From Bacteroidales bacterium (lineage in GTDB: Bacteria > Bacteroidota > Bacteroidia > Bacteroidales > UBA932), in NCBI GenBank assembly GCA_022648685.1, contig JALCMW010000005.1, positions 1 to 64,000 of the forward strand: a DNA stretch of 64,000 bases, written 5' to 3'. The translations under genes and the position numbers were made by a program. The notes below the pieces were generated by a model, which was not told where the DNA came from, did no database searches, and was given only the letters and a program-made list of their open reading frames with translations. Shown piece after piece: positions 54,738-62,286 of the stretch. Each line of letters begins with the position of its first letter. Position 1 is the first letter of the stretch.

Positions 54738-55802
54738 TTATTTGATTCTGAAAGGCTGTACGTCATATAAAATATAGCGTTTGGCTTTCCTTATCCATTT
54801 TTGCTCTTCCACCTTTATATATTCCTTCAGCTGCGGAAAATTCATACCCCCTTCTATGAAAGAAGCCAGCGAAGGATCAGCCAGCATATCGTAAAAATCG
54901 GAGTAAAGCTCGAACTGGGAATATCTCCCGGCAAAGAACTTCATAAGCTGAAGGGTATGGATCAGGGAATGGTATTCCGCCCCCGGTTCCAGCATAATCT
55001 GATAACCGTAACACTTCTCTCCGGCATAACGACCGAAAGCCGGAGTAAAGCTGCAAGGACGCATCATCACACCGGCAGGGACAGGCAGCACATCGAACTT
55101 CCCGTGTTTAATGAACGGCGCGCCTATGTATTCATACGGTCTTGCCGTTCCTATTGCGGGAGTTATGCTCGTTCCATTCCATAAAGCTCCGCCGCTGTAC
55201 ATATAGCTTGTGAACATACCGGGAAAATCGGAAGCGGGAGCGATAGTCCATGGCAAAAGCTGCTTGTTAGAATCTGTCGCATTAGCCGAAATGACATGCA
55301 GAGGATATCTTGCTCCTATTTCCACATAATATAAATTACATAGCTCCCCCAATGTCAAGCCGTGCCTGTGCGCCACTTTCGGAATAAATGTATCGCCGTC
55401 ATCTTTAGGGACAGTGCCTTCTACCACCCTTCCCGCCGGATTCATATGATCCACTATATACAAAGAAGGGGATGAATCCAGGCTTTTCATTACGGACATA
55501 AGATGGAAAACGTCTTCGGTGTAATTGAAATACCTGGACCCTGCATCCTGAATTTCCACGACAATGGCATCAAGTCCCGAAATCTGTTCCCGGGAAAAGG
55601 AAATGTGGTCTGTCCCTTGTGACAGTTCAGTTTCCGCCGGACTGAAAATAGCAGCAAGATTGCCGCGTTCCCTGAAAAGATCGTACATGAATCTGCCTTT
55701 GGCCGTATCCCAACAATTCTGAGTACAAAAGCAACCTACCCTACCCTCGAGCAGAGCCTTGTCCAGCTGATCTTCCAGAGGAGTTGTCCTGAATGAAAAC
55801 AT
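54738..55802 (-). CDS. divergent DUF1343 protein (NamZ exo-muramidase-like), without signal peptide
   Basis: The 354-aa protein retains DUF1343 landmarks: GRVGCFCTQNCWD (compare the GLITN loop), LAAIFSPAETELSQG, AIVVEIQDAGSRYFNYTEDVFHLM, YIVDHMNPAGRVVEGTVP, HRHGLTLGELCNLYY and FPGMFTSYMYSGGALWNGTSI. Family members with known activity (NamZ) are exported exo-beta-N-acetylmuramidases. Here no signal peptide is present and the protein is somewhat shorter than usual, so it may act in the cytoplasm on muropeptides or be specialised otherwise. It precedes the hexosephosphate mutase gene's 3' end on the same strand (1-bp gap), so the two are probably cotranscribed. Confidence 0.8.
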   Translation of the reverse strand: MFSFRTTPLEDQLDKALLEGRVGCFCTQNCWDTAKGRFMYDLFRERGNLAAIFSPAETELSQGTDHISFSREQISGLDAIVVEIQDAGSRYFNYTEDVFHLMSVMKSLDSSPSLYIVDHMNPAGRVVEGTVPKDDGDTFIPKVAHRHGLTLGELCNLYYVEIGARYPLHVISANATDSNKQLLPWTIAPASDFPGMFTSYMYSGGALWNGTSITPAIGTARPYEYIGAPFIKHGKFDVLPVPAGVMMRPCSFTPAFGRYAGEKCYGYQIMLEPGAEYHSLIHTLQLMKFFAGRYSQFELYSDFYDMLADPSLASFIEGGMNFPQLKEYIKVEEQKWIRKAKRYILYDVQPFRIK

Positions 55803-55803
55803 A

Positions 55804-57258
55804 TCAACCGTTTATTATCTTCCTGGCAATCCCGATCACGTCTTCGCCAAGTTTTGCAGCTTCGGTTTCAGTACCGGCTTCCGAATATATCCTTATGATG
55901 GGTTCGGTATTGGATTTGCGCAGATGGACCCAGCTTTTGTCCTTTTCGAACGTTATCTTGACTCCGTCGATATCATTGACGTTTTCATTTGAATAGATTG
56001 ATTTCATCTCGGACAATATTTTATCTATCAAGGACTTATCCGAAAGCTCGATCTTATTTTTAGCTATATGGTATTCAGGATACGTCTTTTTTAATTCCGA
56101 AACCTTCATTCCCTTACGGGCCAGATTCGAAAGGAACAAAGCTACTCCCACCATAGCATCCCTGCCGTAATGAAGAGCCGGATATATAACCCCTCCGTTG
56201 CCTTCGCCCCCTATAAGAGCTCCGGTTTCACGCATCTTTGTAGTAACATTGACTTCACCGACTGCGGAAGCGTAATAAACACCGCCGTATTTCTCGGTAA
56301 CATCCCTCAAAGCCCTTGTGGAAGAAAGATTGGAACATGATACGAATTTGAACGGAGCTGCAGCCTGGTCCAAGCTCCTGCCGGTTTCAGCCGCTTCTTC
56401 GGCTGTTCTGGAGAACAAATAATCTGCGACGCTGACCAAGGTATATTCCTCGACAAAAGGTTTTCCGTCCTCACATATAAACGCGAGACGATCAACATCG
56501 GGATCCACGGAAATACCGAGATCCGCTTTACTGTCAACTACTTCAGAGCACAAATCCGTAAGATTTGCAGGAAGCGGCTCCGGATTGTGGGCGAAATTCC
56601 CTGTCGGATCACAGTTAAGACGTACGCATTCTACACCGAGCCTGTCTAGAAGACGGGGCATAATTATTCCTCCCACGGAATTTATAGCATCCAGAACAAC
56701 CTTGAAACGGGCCTTTTTCACGGCTTCCACATCAACGGCCGGCAAAGACAAGACGGCATCAATATGCCTGTCCGTGAAATCTTCCTCGGTAATGGAACCC
56801 AGCGAATCCACATCAGCGAAATCGAAGTCCCCTCTGTCGGCGCAGTCAAGTATGGCTTTGCCTTCTTCGGCATTGAGAAACTCACCTCTCTCATTGAGAA
56901 GTTTCAAAGCATTCCATTGACGTGGATTATGGGATGCTGTTATGATGATGCCTCCGTCGGATTTTGAGAAAATCACGGCCATTTCAGTAGTAGGCGTCGA
57001 AGCAAAACCGGCTTTGATGACATTCACTCCGCAAGCTGCAAGAGTTCCGCATACCAACTGTTCCACCATTTCGCCCGAAAGCCGGGCATCTCTTCCTACA
57101 ACAACCGTATACCTGGCTCCGGTCGGTTTGGGACGGCGTCTGCGCAACTCGGAACAGTAGGCATACGAAAACCTGACAATGTCGACAGGCGTCAGGGAAT
57201 TTCCGGGCACACCTCCTATGGTACCTCTTATTCCCGAAATTGATTTTATCAATGTCAT
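55804..57258 (-). CDS. phosphoglucosamine mutase / phosphomannomutase family protein
   Basis: I start at the ATG of MTLIKSISGIRGTIGG, giving 484 aa; the eight extra residues in the track are not conserved. It is a four-domain alpha-D-phosphohexomutase: SGIRGTIG at the N terminus, phospho-Ser in GGIIITASHNPRQWNALK (S of TASHNP), Mg2+ loop in GISVDPDVDRLAFI, sugar-specificity loop in GGEGNGGVIYP, and phosphate loop VHLRKSNTEPIIRIYSE. The GEGNG loop favours phosphoglucosamine mutase (GlmM-type), which feeds UDP-GlcNAc synthesis, though a phosphomannomutase role cannot be excluded. Confidence 0.9.
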   Translation of the reverse strand: MTLIKSISGIRGTIGGVPGNSLTPVDIVRFSYAYCSELRRRRPKPTGARYTVVVGRDARLSGEMVEQLVCGTLAACGVNVIKAGFASTPTTEMAVIFSKSDGGIIITASHNPRQWNALKLLNERGEFLNAEEGKAILDCADRGDFDFADVDSLGSITEEDFTDRHIDAVLSLPAVDVEAVKKARFKVVLDAINSVGGIIMPRLLDRLGVECVRLNCDPTGNFAHNPEPLPANLTDLCSEVVDSKADLGISVDPDVDRLAFICEDGKPFVEEYTLVSVADYLFSRTAEEAAETGRSLDQAAAPFKFVSCSNLSSTRALRDVTEKYGGVYYASAVGEVNVTTKMRETGALIGGEGNGGVIYPALHYGRDAMVGVALFLSNLARKGMKVSELKKTYPEYHIAKNKIELSDKSLIDKILSEMKSIYSNENVNDIDGVKITFEKDKSWVHLRKSNTEPIIRIYSEAGTETEAAKLGEDVIGIARKIING

Positions 57259-57307
57259 ATAAAAAAAACGATTTAAATTCAACTTAACATAGATCGTGTC
57301 GTTAATA

Positions 57308-57339
57308 CAAATTTAAAATTAAATAGCCCGATAAGCAAA
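57308..57339 (-). promoter_or_regulatory. promoter of the mutase gene
   Basis: On the minus strand TTTG (57336-57339), a 20-nt spacer and TAAATTTG (57308-57315). It is divergent from the DUF486 promoter. Confidence 0.55.
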
Positions 57340-57346
57340 TTTATAT

Positions 57347-57354
57347 TATTTTTG
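57347..57354 (+). promoter_or_regulatory. -7 element of the DUF486 gene
   Basis: TATTTTTG (57347-57354) fits TAnnTTTG and lies 20 nt upstream of the ATG. A TTTG at the right spacing was not found. Confidence 0.4.
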
Positions 57355-57374
57355 CATCTTCATTTTCAGGTTAT

Positions 57375-57743
57375 ATGAAAGGACTATGGACAATACTTTT
57401 ACTGGTAACATCTAATATATTCATGACATTCGCATGGTACGGACATCTTAAACTTCAGGAGATGAAAGTTTCCACAGGATGGCCTCTTATTATTGTAATT
57501 GTTATTTCCTGGAGCCTGGCCTTTTTCGAATACTGCGCGCAAGTCCCTGCCAACAGAATTGGTTTTTCCGGAAACGGAGGCCCTTTCAACATAATACAAC
57601 TGAAAGTCATACAGGAAGTCATATCGCTCATGGTATTCACGGTGGTCGTATCTTTCCTTTTCAAAGGACAATCCCTGCAATGGAATCATTTCGCGGCTTT
57701 TGCATGTCTTGTTATGGCAGTATTCTTCGCATTCCTCAAATAG
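57375..57743 (+). CDS. DUF486 (DMT-like) small membrane protein
   Basis: The 122-aa protein has four transmembrane helices (LWTILLLVTSNIFMTFAWYGHL, PLIIVIVISWSLAFFEYCAQVPANRIG, QLKVIQEVISLMVFTVVVSFLF, HFAAFACLVMAVFFAFLK). The FAWYGHL and EYCAQVPANRIG blocks match the DUF486 family. It is predicted to lie in the inner membrane like half of a drug/metabolite transporter; substrate unknown. Confidence 0.9.
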   Translation: MKGLWTILLLVTSNIFMTFAWYGHLKLQEMKVSTGWPLIIVIVISWSLAFFEYCAQVPANRIGFSGNGGPFNIIQLKVIQEVISLMVFTVVVSFLFKGQSLQWNHFAAFACLVMAVFFAFLK

Positions 57744-57792
57744 ATATATAAGACTGAAACAAGATACGCGGAAGATAAATATCAAAGCAATA

Positions 57793-57823
57793 TTTGCAGT
57801 AAAAATAAAAATACCTATATTTG
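57793..57823 (+). promoter_or_regulatory. promoter of tRNA-Glu
   Basis: TTTG (57793-57796), a 19-nt spacer and TATATTTG (57816-57823) are a perfect TTTG-N19-TAnnTTTG promoter ending 18 nt before the tRNA. Confidence 0.82.
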
Positions 57824-57841
57824 CACTTCAAAATTCGAAAT

Positions 57842-57913
57842 GCTGGGTTCGTATAACGGTTAGTACTCGAGATTCTCAATCTCGCAATATGAGTTCGATT
57901 CTCGTACCCAGTA
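57842..57913 (+). tRNA. tRNA-Glu(CTC)
   Basis: A full cloverleaf folds by eye: acceptor GCTGGGT/ACCCAGT (with a G1-U72 pair), D arm GTATAACGGTTAGTAC, anticodon stem CGAGA/TCTCG around TTCTCAA (anticodon CTC, reading GAG), variable CAAT, T arm ATGAG-TTCGATT-CTCGT and discriminator A. CCA is not encoded. The anticodon gives Glu by codon assignment. Confidence 0.92.
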
Positions 57914-57957
57914 CAAATACAAAGGTAACTTAACGGTACCTGATTAACAGTAACTAA

Positions 57958-57996
57958 GAGGAGCCGCATCGGAATGGCTCCCCTTTTTCTTTTTTC
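57958..57996 (+). terminator. terminator between tRNA-Glu and the HAD hydrolase gene
   Basis: GGAGCC (57960-57965) and GGCTCC (57976-57981) pair around a 10-nt loop and are followed by CCTTTTTCTTTTTT. The T-tract ends two bases before the next ATG. Confidence 0.8.
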
Positions 57997-57998
57997 AC

Positions 57999-58703
57999 AT
58001 GATGAAACTTCCAGATCAGATAAAAGTGATGGCATTCGATGCCGATGACACGCTTTGGGATACACAGTCCTACTACGATAATGTAGAACATAAGTTATGT
58101 CTCGCCCTCTCGGCTTTCGGAAACGAATCGTCAATCAGGGATGAGATTTATGCAACCGAAAATGCTAACATGAAAGATCTCGGGTTCGGCGCTCAGGCAT
58201 TCACTTTATCATTGATAGAAACAGCAATCAGGGTGAGTTCCGGGGAAACGCAGCCGACTCTGATAAACAAAATAATAATAGAAGGCAAAGCATTGATGAA
58301 CATACCGTCTACGCCTCTTCCCGGAGTCATCGATACTCTGGAAAAGATTCGTTGCAACGGAAAATATTACATGGTGATATTCACAAAAGGCAATCCTCTG
58401 GATCAGGAAAACAAAATCGAACGTTCCGGACTTGGAAAATTCTTCGATAAGACCGTCATCGTCTCGGACAAGACTGAAAAGGAGTATAATTCACTATGCA
58501 AATCGCTGAACATCAAACCGGAAGAATTCGTCATGATAGGAAATTCGTATAAATCGGACATTTCTCCCGTACTTGGCATCGGAGGATATGGAATCCATAT
58601 CCCCTACGGCATAACATGCCATCTGGAAACAGCCGACGGAGCCGACCATGACAATTTGTTCAGAGCCGGCAAATTCGAAGGAATATTGCCTCTCATCCCC
58701 TGA
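57999..58703 (+). CDS. HAD-family hydrolase
   Basis: The 234-aa phosphatase-like protein shows HAD motif I in MAFDADDTLWDTQSYYDN, motif II in VIFTKGNPLD, Lys motif III in VSDKTEKEYN, and motif IV in FVMIGNSYKSDISPVLGIGGYGIHIP. The wide substrate range of the family prevents naming one. No promoter separates it from the tRNA gene except the terminator at 57958, so expression may depend on read-through of that terminator. Confidence 0.92.
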   Translation: MMKLPDQIKVMAFDADDTLWDTQSYYDNVEHKLCLALSAFGNESSIRDEIYATENANMKDLGFGAQAFTLSLIETAIRVSSGETQPTLINKIIIEGKALMNIPSTPLPGVIDTLEKIRCNGKYYMVIFTKGNPLDQENKIERSGLGKFFDKTVIVSDKTEKEYNSLCKSLNIKPEEFVMIGNSYKSDISPVLGIGGYGIHIPYGITCHLETADGADHDNLFRAGKFEGILPLIP

Positions 58704-58735
58704 CCATCCACAATTTTCCATACCAGAAAATATTA

Positions 58736-58781
58736 TTCGTAAATTTTCGAACATATTGTTTGCATTATTACGAACAATATG
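58736..58781 (+). promoter_or_regulatory. candidate ArsR-family operator upstream of the thioredoxin gene
   Basis: Two overlapping inverted repeats lie in front of the cluster: TTCGTAA (58736-58742) with TTACGAA (58768-58774), and CATATTGTT (58752-58760) with AACAATATG (58773-58781), both perfect. They occupy the promoter region of the thioredoxin/permease/ArsR cluster, so binding by the ArsR protein encoded downstream would block transcription. Confidence 0.65.
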
Positions 58782-58790
58782 CTATTTTTG
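58759..58790 (+). promoter_or_regulatory. promoter of the thioredoxin/permease/ArsR cluster
   Basis: TTTG (58759-58762), a 20-nt spacer and TATTTTTG (58783-58790). The spacer lies within the inverted repeats of the candidate operator. Confidence 0.65.
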
Positions 58791-58819
58791 TGGCACCGTT
58801 TCAAACATGATACACAAAA

Positions 58820-59053
58820 ATGGAAATCAAAATCTTGGGTTCAGGATGTTCCAGATGCAAAGCACTGGAGATCAATGTAAAAAAGGCTTGCGAGGAACTA
58901 AATCTCGATGCCGGAATCACGGAAGAAAGAGATATGGCCGAAATCATATCATATAATGTGATGGGATTGCCGGCATTGGTAGTAGATGAAAAGGTTATCT
59001 CTGCCGGAAAGGTTTTGTCCGTCGCCGAAATACGTGATCTTCTTTCGAAATAA
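58820..59053 (+). CDS. small thioredoxin-like protein (CxxC)
   Basis: The 77-aa protein starts MEIKILGSGCSRCKALEINVKKACEELNLDAGI, with a CxxC redox motif (CSRC) and the cis-Pro block GLPALVVDEKVISAGKVLSV. This is the small redox-active disulfide/glutaredoxin-like type that travels with DUF318-family permeases. It is followed 3 bp later by that permease. Confidence 0.93.
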   Translation: MEIKILGSGCSRCKALEINVKKACEELNLDAGITEERDMAEIISYNVMGLPALVVDEKVISAGKVLSVAEIRDLLSK

Positions 59054-59056
59054 TAA

Positions 59057-60025
59057 ATGCTGCAAAGATTAGTTGACAAACTGGTTTTCGGCCTGATCGG
59101 CCTTTCCCCTTCCAGTGCGCTTGGAAATGCAACGGATTTCTTTATCTACGATACGGTAAAGATACTCCTCCTTTTGTTTTTGATAAGCGCACTTATGGGA
59201 ATAGTAAACGCCTATTTTCCCATAGAAAAGCTTAGACATTATCTTGCCACAAGGAAATTGTACGGTCTGCAATACCTTGCGGCATCGCTTTTCGGAGCCG
59301 TAACACCTTTTTGCAGCTGTTCTTCAATCCCCCTTTTCATCGGATTCGTAAAAGGAGGCATTCCGCTTGGAGTGACGTTCGCATATCTTATCACCTCACC
59401 TCTGATAAATGAAGTGGCTGTAGCAATGTTTCTCGGATATTTCGGAGTAAAAATCACGGCTGTCTATGTGGCAAGCGGAATTATTCTCGGAATGACGGGC
59501 GGTTTCATACTTGGAAAATTGAATCTCAGCCGATATTTAAGCGATTGGGTAAAAGGAATACAGGAGCAGCAGAATTCCGAAACGGATCAGTTTGAAATTG
59601 AAAAGACGCCGTTTCTGAAACGGCTTCCCGATATAACCAGGGATTCCTGGAAAATAGTAAGAGGGGTACTCCTTTATGTAATAATAGGAATAGCGATAGG
59701 GGCTTTCATGCACGGCTACGTACCGCAGGGATTTTTCAATAATTTCCTGTCTGCTGATAAATGGTACTCTGTTCCGGCCGCAGTAATATTGGCTGTTCCC
59801 GTCTATGCCAATGCAGCCGGGATAGTTCCGGTCGTGGAGGTATTCGTTGCAAAGGGAGTACCCATCGGAACTGCTATCGCATTCATGATGGCTGTAGTCG
59901 GATTGTCACTTCCCGAAGCCACACTTCTGAAGAAAGTAATGACATGGAAATTGATAGGCGTTTTCTTCGGTGTCATAACCGGCTTTATAATCTTGTCGGG
60001 ATATCTGTTCAACATTATACTTTGA
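59057..60025 (+). CDS. DUF318/ArsP-like membrane permease
   Basis: The 322-aa protein has eight or more transmembrane helices with the conserved loop FGAVTPFCSCSSIPLFIGFVKGGIPLGVTFAYLITSPLINEVA, which carries the CSCSS cysteines and the LITSPLINE motif of the DUF318 family. Some members (ArsP) export trivalent organoarsenicals. The thioredoxin and ArsR neighbours fit a metalloid or thiol-reactive substrate, but the exact one is open. Confidence 0.9.
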   Translation: MLQRLVDKLVFGLIGLSPSSALGNATDFFIYDTVKILLLLFLISALMGIVNAYFPIEKLRHYLATRKLYGLQYLAASLFGAVTPFCSCSSIPLFIGFVKGGIPLGVTFAYLITSPLINEVAVAMFLGYFGVKITAVYVASGIILGMTGGFILGKLNLSRYLSDWVKGIQEQQNSETDQFEIEKTPFLKRLPDITRDSWKIVRGVLLYVIIGIAIGAFMHGYVPQGFFNNFLSADKWYSVPAAVILAVPVYANAAGIVPVVEVFVAKGVPIGTAIAFMMAVVGLSLPEATLLKKVMTWKLIGVFFGVITGFIILSGYLFNIIL

Positions 60026-60067
60026 TTTTATTCTTGGTTGTCGCAAATTTTGCTATCTTTGATAACG

Positions 60068-60397
60068 ATGGAAATTGATATTGAAGAACGTAAAAAAGTA
60101 GCGGCATTCGCAAACGCCCTCTCCAATCCGGTAAGGGTGGAAATATTGTATTTTCTGGCTAACAGGAAAGATTGTTATTTCGGAGATATCAAGAAAGATC
60201 TGCCGTTGTGCAAGGCAACCGTATCCCAGCATCTAAAGGAACTGAAAAAAGTCGGCCTGATCCAAGGGGAAATAGAAGGTCCGAAGACCAAATACTGCAT
60301 CAATATAGCTAAATGGAATGAAGCCAGGCAGCTTTTTGATGATTTCTTTTCCGGTTACACAGGCGGATGTTCGTGCAACTGCAGAAAGGGGAAATGA
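60068..60397 (+). CDS. ArsR-family transcriptional regulator with C-terminal Cys cluster
   Basis: I start at the ATG of MEIDIEERKKVAAFANAL, 10 codons after the TTG in the track, giving 109 aa. The winged helix shows LSNPVRVEILYFLANRKDCYFGDIKKDLPLCKATVSQHLKELKKVGLIQGEIEG. The C terminus ends in GCSCNCRKGK. The cysteines there could bind a metalloid, which would release the repressor from the candidate operator at 58736-58781. The gene is last in its cluster and 13 bp before gpmA. Confidence 0.93.
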   Translation: MEIDIEERKKVAAFANALSNPVRVEILYFLANRKDCYFGDIKKDLPLCKATVSQHLKELKKVGLIQGEIEGPKTKYCINIAKWNEARQLFDDFFSGYTGGCSCNCRKGK

Positions 60398-60410
60398 AGA
60401 TTTAAGGCAA

Positions 60411-61103
60411 ATGAAAAAGTTAGTCATAATCAGACACGGGGAAAGCGAATGGAACCGTAAAAATCTTTTTACAGGCTGGACTGATGTCGAACTTTCGGAA
60501 AAAGGTAAGGAAGAAGCAGTGGAAGCCGGAAAAGCTCTGTTGAAGAACGGATTCGATTTCGATATCTGTTTCACATCCTACCTGAAACGGGCGATAAACA
60601 CTCAACAGATCATCCTCAAGGAAATGGACAGGGAATGGCTTCCTGTCATCAAGGCTTACCAGCTTAACGAACGCCATTACGGAGCTCTCCAGGGATTGAA
60701 CAAAGCCGATACAGCTGCCAAATACGGTAATGCCCAGGTAAAGATATGGAGGCGCAGTTTTGACGTACGTCCTCCCGAACTTGCGGAGGACAGTCCTTAC
60801 AATGCACGTAAATCGGAACAATACAGAGGCATTCCTTCAGGAGATATCCCGATGTGCGAAAGTCTTGCAGACACGATCAAAAGGACAGTGCCATACTTTG
60901 AGAAAAACATAAAGCCGCTGATCATGGAAAACAAGAGGGTGTTCATTTCAGCACACGGCAACTCCCTGCGTTCGCTAATAAAATACTTCGAACATATATC
61001 GGACAATGATATTGTAAATGTTGAAATTCCCACAGGACAACCTATCGTATACGAATTCGACGATAATTTCGAAGTCGCGGACAGATACGATCTAATCAGG
61101 TAA
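60411..61103 (+). CDS. gpmA: 2,3-bisphosphoglycerate-dependent phosphoglycerate mutase
   Basis: GpmA interconverts 3- and 2-phosphoglycerate in glycolysis. I start at the ATG of MKKLVIIRHGESEWNRKNLF; the track's longer start reads the ArsR tail in another frame. The protein is then 230 aa. The phospho-His is in IIRHGESEWN. Also present are FTGWTDVELSEKGKEEA, LNERHYGALQGLNKADTAAKYG, RRSFDVRPPE and the second active-site His in VFISAHGNSLRSLIKYF. Position right behind the ArsR gene suggests read-through from the same promoter. Confidence 0.95.
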   Translation: MKKLVIIRHGESEWNRKNLFTGWTDVELSEKGKEEAVEAGKALLKNGFDFDICFTSYLKRAINTQQIILKEMDREWLPVIKAYQLNERHYGALQGLNKADTAAKYGNAQVKIWRRSFDVRPPELAEDSPYNARKSEQYRGIPSGDIPMCESLADTIKRTVPYFEKNIKPLIMENKRVFISAHGNSLRSLIKYFEHISDNDIVNVEIPTGQPIVYEFDDNFEVADRYDLIR

Positions 61104-61121
61104 ATTGCAAATTAATCACAT

Positions 61122-62267
61122 ATGAAAAGAATATTTATTGCATTCATCACGTTATCTGTATGCGTATGTACGATAACCGCAAAACCAAAAGACGTAAAAA
61201 AAGCTTGCACCTTAACACCTGCTTCTGACGGCAGGATAACATTCGTCGGAAGGACCTCCGTCAACGGCGATAATGTATCTTTCGATTGGAGCGGTGTATA
61301 CGCACGAATCGATTTCAACGGGAAATATGTGGCGCTGAAAGCCGGTGACACTCGAAAAGACTATTTCAATGTGTGGCTGGACACGCCAACCGACAGCAAA
61401 CCTGACAAGGTAATCCGCATCAGCAGCGCCGATACCACAATCATCCTTTTCGACAAGGCCGATTTTATTGCGAAATACGGCAAAGCGGACAGGAAAGGCA
61501 CACAAAGACATGAAGTGATAATTCAAAAACGCACTGAAGGCGAACAGGGTACGGCAACGTTCAAATCCATCATAACCGAAGGCAGCGTACTGCAGGCCGC
61601 TAAACTAAAAAAAAGACAAATAGAATTCATAGGTGATTCATATACTTGCGGATACGGAACAGAAGCACACTCGGGGGAACACTTCACTCCTGAAACCGAA
61701 AATGTAAATTATTCATACGCACCGATTGTTTCCAGATATTTCGATGCGGACTACTATATTGTAGCACATTCGGGAATGGGTATAGCAAGAAATTACAACG
61801 ACAATGTGAAAGGCTACTATATGCCCGACAGGTATCTGCACACATTCGACACGAAAACCGATTGCAAATGGAACGCTGACAGTGCCGCCTTCAAGCCGTC
61901 CATAACAGTAATCCTTCTGGGTACGAATGATTTCTCCACAAGCAGACAGCCGTCACTCAAATCATTTGCCGGCAACTACATAAAGCTCATCAAGGAGATA
62001 AAGGAAAACTACGGGGCAGACTATCCCGTATTATGCCTGAAAGCAAGAGGCGACGACGTTTTGTTCGAATATGTACGCACAGCCTGTGAGAAATGCGGAA
62101 TGGAAAATGTCCATTACATGGGGTACGGAGACGCCGTCTATTCATCACAGGAACTCGGAGCAGATTCACATCCGAATTATTACGCCCAAAGAAAAACAGC
62201 TATGGGAGCAATCCCTTATATCTCCACCCTCACAGGATGGACTATCAAAGACTCCACCGTCAAATAA
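61122..62267 (+). CDS. secreted SGNH/GDSL esterase (CE2-like)
   Basis: The 381-aa protein has a signal peptide (MKRIFIAFITLSVCVCTITAK). An N-terminal beta-jelly-roll follows (about 25-155: ITFVGRTSVNGDNVSFDWSGVYARIDFNGKYV). The SGNH hydrolase domain has the nucleophile Ser in IEFIGDSYTCGYGTEA, Asn in VILLGTNDFS and the Asp-x-x-His pair in GADSHPNYYAQRK. The jelly-roll plus SGNH layout is that of CE2 acetyl-esterases, which remove acetyl groups from polysaccharides. It probably acts in the envelope or outside. Confidence 0.92.
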   Translation: MKRIFIAFITLSVCVCTITAKPKDVKKACTLTPASDGRITFVGRTSVNGDNVSFDWSGVYARIDFNGKYVALKAGDTRKDYFNVWLDTPTDSKPDKVIRISSADTTIILFDKADFIAKYGKADRKGTQRHEVIIQKRTEGEQGTATFKSIITEGSVLQAAKLKKRQIEFIGDSYTCGYGTEAHSGEHFTPETENVNYSYAPIVSRYFDADYYIVAHSGMGIARNYNDNVKGYYMPDRYLHTFDTKTDCKWNADSAAFKPSITVILLGTNDFSTSRQPSLKSFAGNYIKLIKEIKENYGADYPVLCLKARGDDVLFEYVRTACEKCGMENVHYMGYGDAVYSSQELGADSHPNYYAQRKTAMGAIPYISTLTGWTIKDSTVK

Positions 62268-62286
62268 TATCAAAAATATCCGGGAA

